From: Diphasiastrum complanatum
Lineage: Eukaryota; Streptophyta; Lycopodiopsida; Lycopodiales; Lycopodiaceae
Reading direction: 5' to 3'
Assembly: GCA_029204225.1 (NCBI GenBank)
Contig: CM055094.1
Span: 15,566,928-15,630,927, forward strand
Length of the DNA: 64,000 bases
In this document: positions 59,090 through 64,000 of the stretch, one piece after another
Numbering within the stretch: position 1 is the stretch's first letter
Layout of the letters: every line of letters starts with the position of its first letter
The notes under the pieces: model-generated
What the model was told of the DNA's origin: nothing
Database searches by the model: none
Seen by the model: only the letters and a program-made list of their open reading frames with translations
Position numbers and translations under genes: made by a program

Positions 59090-59094
59090 TTAGG
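59090..59094 (+). repeat. target duplication TTAGG, right
   Basis: Restores the copia integrase reading after the nested element. Confidence 0.85.
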
Positions 59095-60180
59095 CAAGCA
59101 TCATATGAAGAAATTTTTGCCTAGTACATTCAGGGCGAAAAATGTTCTAGAACTTGTTCATACAGATTTGTGTGGTCCTATGTGGTCCTATGGGGGAGCA
59201 AGTTACTTTATGGTGTTTGTGGATGACTATTTCAGGAAGACATGGATCTATCTTCTGAAGAATAAGGGTGAAGCTTTCAAGTATTTCACATGGTTTAAGA
59301 CACAGGTGGAGAAAGAAACAGATAGACAAATTAAGATACTTCGCTCGGACAAAGGGGGAGAATATCTTTCTACGGAATTTCAGGTGTTTTGCAAGGATCA
59401 AGGTATAAAGAGACAATTTGCAAATACGGACACGCCTCAACAAAATGGAGTTGCAGAAAGAAAGAACCTGTCTATAGTAGGAACTGCAAGGAGTATGCTC
59501 AAGAGTAAAAATCTTCCAAATATGTTTTGGGGTGAAGCGCTAAGACGGCGGTTTATCTTTTGAATCAAAGTCCTACAAAGGTTGTAGAGAATCGAACTCC
59601 AGAGGATTCTTACATGGGTCGGAAGCCAGATGTAAGTCATTTGAGAGTGTTTGGGAGTATTGCTTATTCTTACATACCTAAGGATTCAAGGAGCAAATGG
59701 GATTCTAAGGCGACCAAGTGTTTATTTCTTGGTTACGATAATCAAGAGAAGGGATACAGGTTATATGACTTGGAGGGTAAGAAAATAATCATAAGTAGGG
59801 ATGTAGTCTTTGATGAATCAACTCATAAAGATCGTGTTCGTGAACCGTTCGTCTTCGTGTTTCGTATCAGGCGGAGGGCATTATGTGATGAGTTATTACA
59901 GGAACCTGAATCGACACATGTATCGTCTACGCCAATTCAAGAACCTAGAGTGACTTTGGTTGAGATAAGAAAGAGGAAGGAGAGGTCAAGTATATGGAAT
60001 ACTTATTCACCTCCTACTTCACCAGGCGGGAAGCATCCTACATCAGAAGCTAGAAGATTGCCTAGGTGGTACTATGAAACTATCAAGGATAGTGTTATTA
60101 TGGAACAGGGAGAATCCAGTACACATGGAACTAGGAGATCAACTAGACTTGAAAAGCAACATGAAGATCAAGATTGACAG
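59095..60180 (+). pseudogene. copia integrase and linker
   Basis: Catalytic core: LVHTDLCGPM (first Asp), YFMVFVDDYFRKTWIYLLKN, IKILRSDKGGEYLSTEF (second Asp), TPQQNGVAERKNLSIV (Glu). A frame change at about 59560 leads to SYMGRKPDVSHLRVFGSIAY and KCLFLGYDNQEKGYRLYDLE, the usual copia integrase tail, then a variable linker ending with a stop at 60177. Confidence 0.85.
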
Positions 60181-60185
60181 GAGGT

Positions 60186-60831
60186 TCGACAGGAGGATCA
60201 TCATGAAGATGGGGATGTACATTTTGCATATATCACAATATTAGAAACCAAGGATCCATCTACTTTCAGAGAGGCTGCAAAAGAGGATATTTGGAGGAAA
60301 GCTATGGATGAGGAGTACGACTCAATCATGAAGAACAAGACTTGGAGACTTGTTTAGTTACCTACAGGTAAAAAGGCCATTGGATGCAAGTGCATCTATC
60401 GAACTAAGTACAAATTAGATGGTTCTATAGATAAACTTAAGGCAAGATTGGTGGCAAAAGGTTATGCTCAACAGGAAGGGATTGACTATGAGGAAACTTT
60501 TGCACCAGTTGCTAAGTCTACTACTATGAGGACTATTTTATCATTGGCACCTCAGTTTGGATGGGATATTCTTGAATGGATTTCTAGAGGAAGAAGTCTA
60601 CATGGAGCAGCCAGAGGGACATACTTTGAGGAGCTTGGCTTTCAGAGAAGTAGTTCGGAGCATACACTTTATGTTTTGATCAGGGATAATCATATTGTTA
60701 TTGTAGTGATGTATGTGGATGATCTTATTATTACAGGATCAATTCACAGTATGATTTAGGGAATCAAGAAAGATCTCTCATCAGAGTTTGATATGAAAGA
60801 TCTTGGTTCACTACAATATTTTCTTGGGATT
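60186..60831 (+). pseudogene. copia reverse transcriptase, truncated
   Basis: WRKAMDEEYDSIMKNKTWRL, KARLVAKGYAQQEGIDYEET, then a deletion removing the usual D-V-x-x-A-F-L part near 60590, then YVLIRDNHIVIVVMYVDDLI (YVDD catalytic motif at about 60710-60722) and FDMKDLGSLQYFLGI. It ends at 60831 at the junction with unrelated sequence. Confidence 0.85.
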
Positions 60832-60926
60832 GTGGATCCTTGCCAGGCTACACTCTGAAGAAGCATTGATGTTGTAGATGGACGCGAGCGCCTCAAGGCT
60901 TGGAATAATGAAGGGAGAGTGGCCAT
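60832..60926 (-). CDS. possible first exon of a mitochondrial protein, cut by the copia end
   Basis: On the minus strand an ATG at 60926 opens MATLPSLFQALRRSRPSTTS followed by MLLQSVAWQGSTIP. It is rich in Arg, Ser, Leu and Thr, has no acidic residue, and resembles a mitochondrial presequence. It is preceded by a leader of about 75 bp and a long CT run (61001-61074 on the plus strand as GA), as in other plant gene starts here. The similarity to copia begins exactly where the exon breaks, with no splice donor. I do not recognise the protein. It may be a gene fragment left by deletion. Confidence 0.4.
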
Positions 60927-60997
60927 GGCATGCAGGTTCAAGCTGAGCAATCGCCAGGCTTCGCAGGGGAGAGGAGGGCGAACGCTGGATGGTGTTG

Positions 60998-61000
<3 letters not shown>

Positions 61001-61074
<74 letters not shown>
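61001..61074. repeat. (GA)n microsatellite
   Basis: About 74 bp; CT-rich on the strand of the candidate exon at 60832-60926. Confidence 0.95.
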
Positions 61075-61080
<6 letters not shown>

Positions 61081-61340
61081 TTTTTTTGAAAATGTTGGGG
61101 GCGGGAGTAGGGTGACATAGGAGGAGTAGGGTGCGTGATGGGGAGGAGGGCCATGGGGAGGAGGGGCATGCATGATTTTCTTCATACAAGCATCCTCCTC
61201 CCCAAGTGTTTTAGTTCAAAAACTGTGTATGCATGGGTGAGGGGAGGAGGATGCATGGGTGCACCCATACACATGCGCATAATTGTACATAAGTTTAAAT
61301 ATATATAAATATATATAGATATCTGATATATCATAGATGC
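61075..61340. other. non-coding, GGAGGAGG/ATGCATG inverted lines
   Basis: CATGCATGATTTTCTTCATACAAG and GGAGGAGGATGCATGGGTGCA-like lines form weak inverted repeats around 61165-61265. No gene recognised. Confidence 0.4.
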
Positions 61341-61560
61341 ATTGCGTTTCTGAAACGCGTTTCAGAATCGCGTTTAGAAACACGGTTCAGAAATGCGTTT
61401 TTGAAAAATTCAAAAAAAATTCCAGAAACGTTTTTTTTTTTTGGTTTTTTTTGGGCAATATATGGGTATCAGATGAAAGCTCTAATTGAGAGCATAACTA
61501 TTGTGTAGTTTGCCGAATGTTTTGAGTGCAGGATGGTCCAGTTCAGGTGCATCAACTTCC
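61340..61560. repeat. AAACGCG repeat, copy 2
   Basis: Matches 28580-28770 in the same orientation: palindromic GAAACGCGTTTC lines, an A/T homopolymer stretch, then TGGGCAATATATGGGTATCAG, GTTTGCCGAATGTTTTGAGT and GGATGGTCCAGTTCAGGTGC. Confidence 0.7.
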
Positions 61561-61620
61561 AGGCTTACTTTTAATATAAAAAATTAATAAAAAAACATAA
61601 TGCCCCAAAATTCTCCCTCC

Positions 61621-61791
61621 TCTCTCTCTCTCTCTCTCTCTCTCACATTATGTCTCTCAGATTCAACAAACCAAACAAAAATGCTGAATCATGCTGAACA
61701 AAAACCATGCTGAATCTTCGGAACCATACTGCATCGTCCTGAACCGTATTGAAACATTCTTCAACCATATGGAATCGTTTTTCAACCATAC

Positions 61792-61880
<89 letters not shown>
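61621..61880. repeat. CT tract, degenerate CATGCTGAA repeats, compound (CT)n(CA)n
   Basis: CT run at 61621-61644. At 61680-61790 short lines such as AACCATGCTGAATC and AACCATATGGAATCG recur about every 20-25 bp. A CT run then changes into a CA run (to 61880). Confidence 0.9.
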
Positions 61881-61883
<3 letters not shown>

Positions 61884-62029
61884 CAATACTGAATCATTAC
61901 ACTGCTGTGAATAGGATCATCATAATATATAATATCGGGCCACATGGCGCCAAAATGGGGTACAATGATGTTCCATGAACGTAATGAAAACTACACAACT
62001 AAGACTCGTCAGAGTCATGGTAGGAATCA
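61881..62029. other. 3' flank of hAT copy C
   Basis: AT-rich, between the CA run and the transposase stop. It may contain the 3' end of the hAT element; no inverted repeat could be tested because the other end is outside the window. Confidence 0.35.
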
Positions 62030-62758
62030 TCATTTGAATCTGTGCCTGACTGCAGATCCCAAGGGTCTGTAGATGAATCGGAACTGGAGGGAGCCATATG
62101 CCGTGCTAGCTCTGTTGTGTGCTCCGGCTCTCTGCTGTGTGCTCTGGCTCTGGATCCTCCCCCTGCCTCTACCTCTGCCTCTGCCTCTGCCTCTCTCCCC
62201 TCCTCTGGCCCCCCTCTGCCTGCCCTGACCCCTGTGTCTACCCCTGCGTGTCTGTGTGTCAAGTGGCTGTGATTCTACGCCCTGGGATGGCCCTACCCAC
62301 TGTGATGATGCCTGGCCAACGACTGCCTGTGATGCTCCACTCCTGTCTACAAAAAGCGAACTCAGCCTCCTCCTACCAGAACCTCTAGGTCTCCCTCTAG
62401 GCATACGTGCAAGAATGGCTGGCTCCTCCTCTGTCTCCACATCAGGGTCCACCAGCAGGTCAGCCAAGTCATCCCCCTGTGCCTCCGCCCCCATCTCCTC
62501 GTCCTCCTCCGTATCCCCCTCAACCCATTCCTCCTGATAGTCAGCCCCGAGCTCCTCTCCACCCTCCAAGCCCTCATCATCCCCCTCCTCAGCCCTATCC
62601 CTCTGCTTGTCTGCCCTCCTCGAACGCCGTAAAGCCCGTGCGTCAGCCTGTGCTTGTCTATAGAACTCTCTATAGATCTCATCATCCATCTCCTCCTGCG
62701 TGGGTGGTGCCTGAGGAGCAGCAGCTGCCGAATCCACCAAGCAAGTGTCAGGGTTCAC
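62030..62758 (-). CDS. last exon of hAT copy C: acidic region, AT-hook-like motif, RG repeats
   Basis: About 242 codons. Acidic run (EEGDDEGLEGGEE, then EGDTEEDEEMGAEAQGDDLA) at about 62450-62600. ARMPRGRPRGSGRRR at about 62365-62410 has the R-G-R-P core of an AT-hook. RG repeats (GERGRGRGRGRGRG) lie at about 62165-62205, and a stop at 62030. The acceptor is TTGTTGCAG. Copies A and B keep only divergent acidic forms of this exon. Confidence 0.65.
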   Translation of the reverse strand: MNPDTCLVDSAAAAPQAPPTQEEMDDEIYREFYRQAQADARALRRSRRADKQRDRAEEGDDEGLEGGEELGADYQEEWVEGDTEEDEEMGAEAQGDDLADLLVDPDVETEEEPAILARMPRGRPRGSGRRRLSSLFVDRSGASQAVVGQASSQWVGPSQGVESQPLDTQTRRGRHRGQGRQRGARGGERGRGRGRGRGRGRIQSQSTQQRAGAHNRASTAYGSLQFRFIYRPLGSAVRHRFK

Positions 62759-64000
62759 CTGCAACAAAAAACAATACATTGTTGTCAGGCAAGTATTTTG
62801 CAATTCATTGCATAATTCGAAAGCAATTCAATTCGTCGAAGCATAGCAAGAAACAGGGGGTAATGATGTGACTCACCTCGAGCATCTGGCCCCCTCCTCG
62901 TGTGCGCCTCAACATACGGTCGTTGGTGTTCACAAACACCAATCGCCTACACTGCTCGATCAATAACCTGTTCCTCTTCTGCGTGTGATACAAGGCCCAG
63001 GTGCTCCAATTTCGCTCGCAAGCTCCTGCTGAACAGTCCTGTGCAAGGACTCTCTCGGCCAGTCGCCGCAGGTCACCTGTGTTGTGCCCGTGGTAGCCCC
63101 ACCATGTAACGGGCATGTGGGCTACGACGTGGATGGGTCGGTGGAAGTAGTCCCATCTGGCCTCCCAGATATGCGAGATCTCGCGCCTCCTGCAGTAGAC
63201 AAATTACAACAATCAGGTAACCATAGCATAAAGGAAACATATCAGACTTGAGTGAGTAACAACATACCTGTGCTCGTCCAAGGCTGACGTCAGAATCCCC
63301 TCGCCGATGCGGTCCATGAACCCGTAAATGAGACCCAGAGTGCACCCCTCACGGTCTACCAGGCGCAACACTCTGAAAATGGGTAGAAGGACCGCATCAA
63401 TCTCCTCAGCACGTGTCCAGAACTCATCACCGAACAAAGTGGATCGGAAAAACGCCGCATGTGGGACGTCCATGAACTCTCGGAAGGCCTCCCTGGAAAC
63501 CATTCGCCGCTGTGCGTCCTTCACCTTTGTCAATCGCTCTAGCACCAAGAAGTAAAACGCAACGCGTGTGGGTGCTGGCTTCTTCAGGTTTAGGTGCGAG
63601 AAGGTGCGGAATAGGGCCAGCACACGCCTCTTCCTGGTAACAAAAGTGACCAGGCGCATGGCCGTAGAAGTGATCTGCAGCACAGACATCTAGTAAAAAG
63701 TTTAGACGGTAGTTGAGATGTGTTTAGCAGCATGGAGCAGGCGTCAATCAAGATAGCATAGCAATGGAGAAACCAATACCTCTCTGATCCATGGAAGTGC
63801 ACACAGGTCATGGATAAGCGAGTCTATGCAATGTGCAGCACAGGGTGTTCACACAATGCTGGGGTGCTCCCTTGTCATAATCTCTCCCATCTGCTTGTAG
63901 TTCGAAGCGTTGTCCGTGACAACCCGAACCACATGCTCCACCCCAATGTCAACAATAACATCTCTAATAACCTCCCATATGAAATCGGCTGTGATGGCGT
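62030..64000 (-). CDS. hAT transposase (copy C), four exons seen, 5' part outside the window
   Basis: Exons on the minus strand: 63780 to beyond 64000, 63268-63674, 62877-63189 and 62030-62758, all with GT-AG introns. The first visible exon matches the DUF659 catalytic region: GVEHVVRVVTDNASNYKQMG, then a TGA, then TPCAAHCIDSLIHDLC. This D-N-A-S-N-Y and C-A-A-H-C pairing is typical of plant hAT proteins. Exon 63268-63674 is mostly helical. Exon 62877-63189 holds the dimerisation motif CSAGACERNWSTWALYHTQK and NRLLIEQCRRLVFVN. The last exon is acidic, then has an AT-hook-like RGRPRGSG and RG repeats. The TGA (63849-63851) falls where Trp is expected, so a single base may have killed an otherwise good copy. 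This is the most complete hAT of the three. Confidence 0.75.

Larger units (their letters stand above)
53331..60831 (+). mobile_element. Ty1/copia element, interrupted by a nested chromovirus and truncated at its 3' end
   Basis: 5' LTR (53331-53756), primer site, gag with zinc knuckle (to 54898), integrase (59095-59620) and reverse transcriptase (60186-60831). The gap from 54926 to 59089 is a nested gypsy element with a 5-bp duplication (TTAGG) of copia sequence. Coding similarity stops in RT after LQYFLGI at 60831; RNase H, polypurine tract and 3' LTR are missing. Several stops are present. Confidence 0.85.

Overview
This window looks like nuclear DNA of a land plant with a large, repeat-packed genome. 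Reasons: two host genes with clear plant-type homology (a TraB-family protein and the ubiquitin-like exon of a UBLCP1-type CTD phosphatase), GT-AG introns, and dense plant-style mobile elements (LINE, Ty1/copia, Ty3/gypsy including a chromovirus, hAT, foldback/MITE-like repeats). Very long (CT)n/(GA)n tracts occur throughout, mostly at mobile-element junctions. A fern or similar large-genome vascular plant would fit, but that is a guess. No tRNA, rRNA or CRISPR was seen.

Layout. 0-2 kb: AT-rich DNA without genes. 2.0-5.9 kb: candidate DNA element with about 88-bp imperfect terminal inverted repeats and a decayed unknown ORF. 5.9-10.5 kb: decayed LINE on the minus strand. 11.8-14.3 kb: hAT fragment A, a (GA)n tract, a terminal block and a three-unit tandem array with palindromic cores. 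14.6-17.2 kb: small two-LTR element with a copia gag remnant. 18.2-30.2 kb: a TraB gene on the minus strand in six exons. Its second intron is about 10.4 kb and holds a foldback element, an almost intact LINE on the plus strand (21.7-26.5 kb), hAT fragment B and other repeats. 32.1-46.6 kb: several copies of one Ty3/gypsy family with a large extra ORF (called ORF3 here) between integrase and the 3' LTR. One copy carries an internal inversion of about 5.9 kb. 47.4-49.5 kb: copia RT and gag fragments. 51.5-52.3 kb: fragment of a second LINE type. 52.7-53.1 kb: UBLCP1 exon 1. 53.3-60.8 kb: a copia element split by a nested chromovirus (54.9-59.1 kb) with a clean 5-bp target duplication. 60.8-60.9 kb: a possible mitochondrial-presequence first exon abutting the copia end. 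62.0-64.0 kb: the best hAT copy, running off the right edge.

The most interesting system is the LINE family. The plus copy sits inside a (GA)n tract between an hAT segment and its terminal block, and an equivalent site without the LINE survives at 12.93 kb in this same window. The second, older copy is also bounded by (CT)n-like sequence on both sides. In both copies ORF1 and ORF2 are in the same frame, separated by one UAG codon, with no in-frame AUG before the endonuclease domain begins. This points to stop-codon readthrough or non-AUG initiation. The second notable item is the gypsy ORF3, a long protein with a coiled coil and no obvious membrane segment in the position where env would be, present in three copies.
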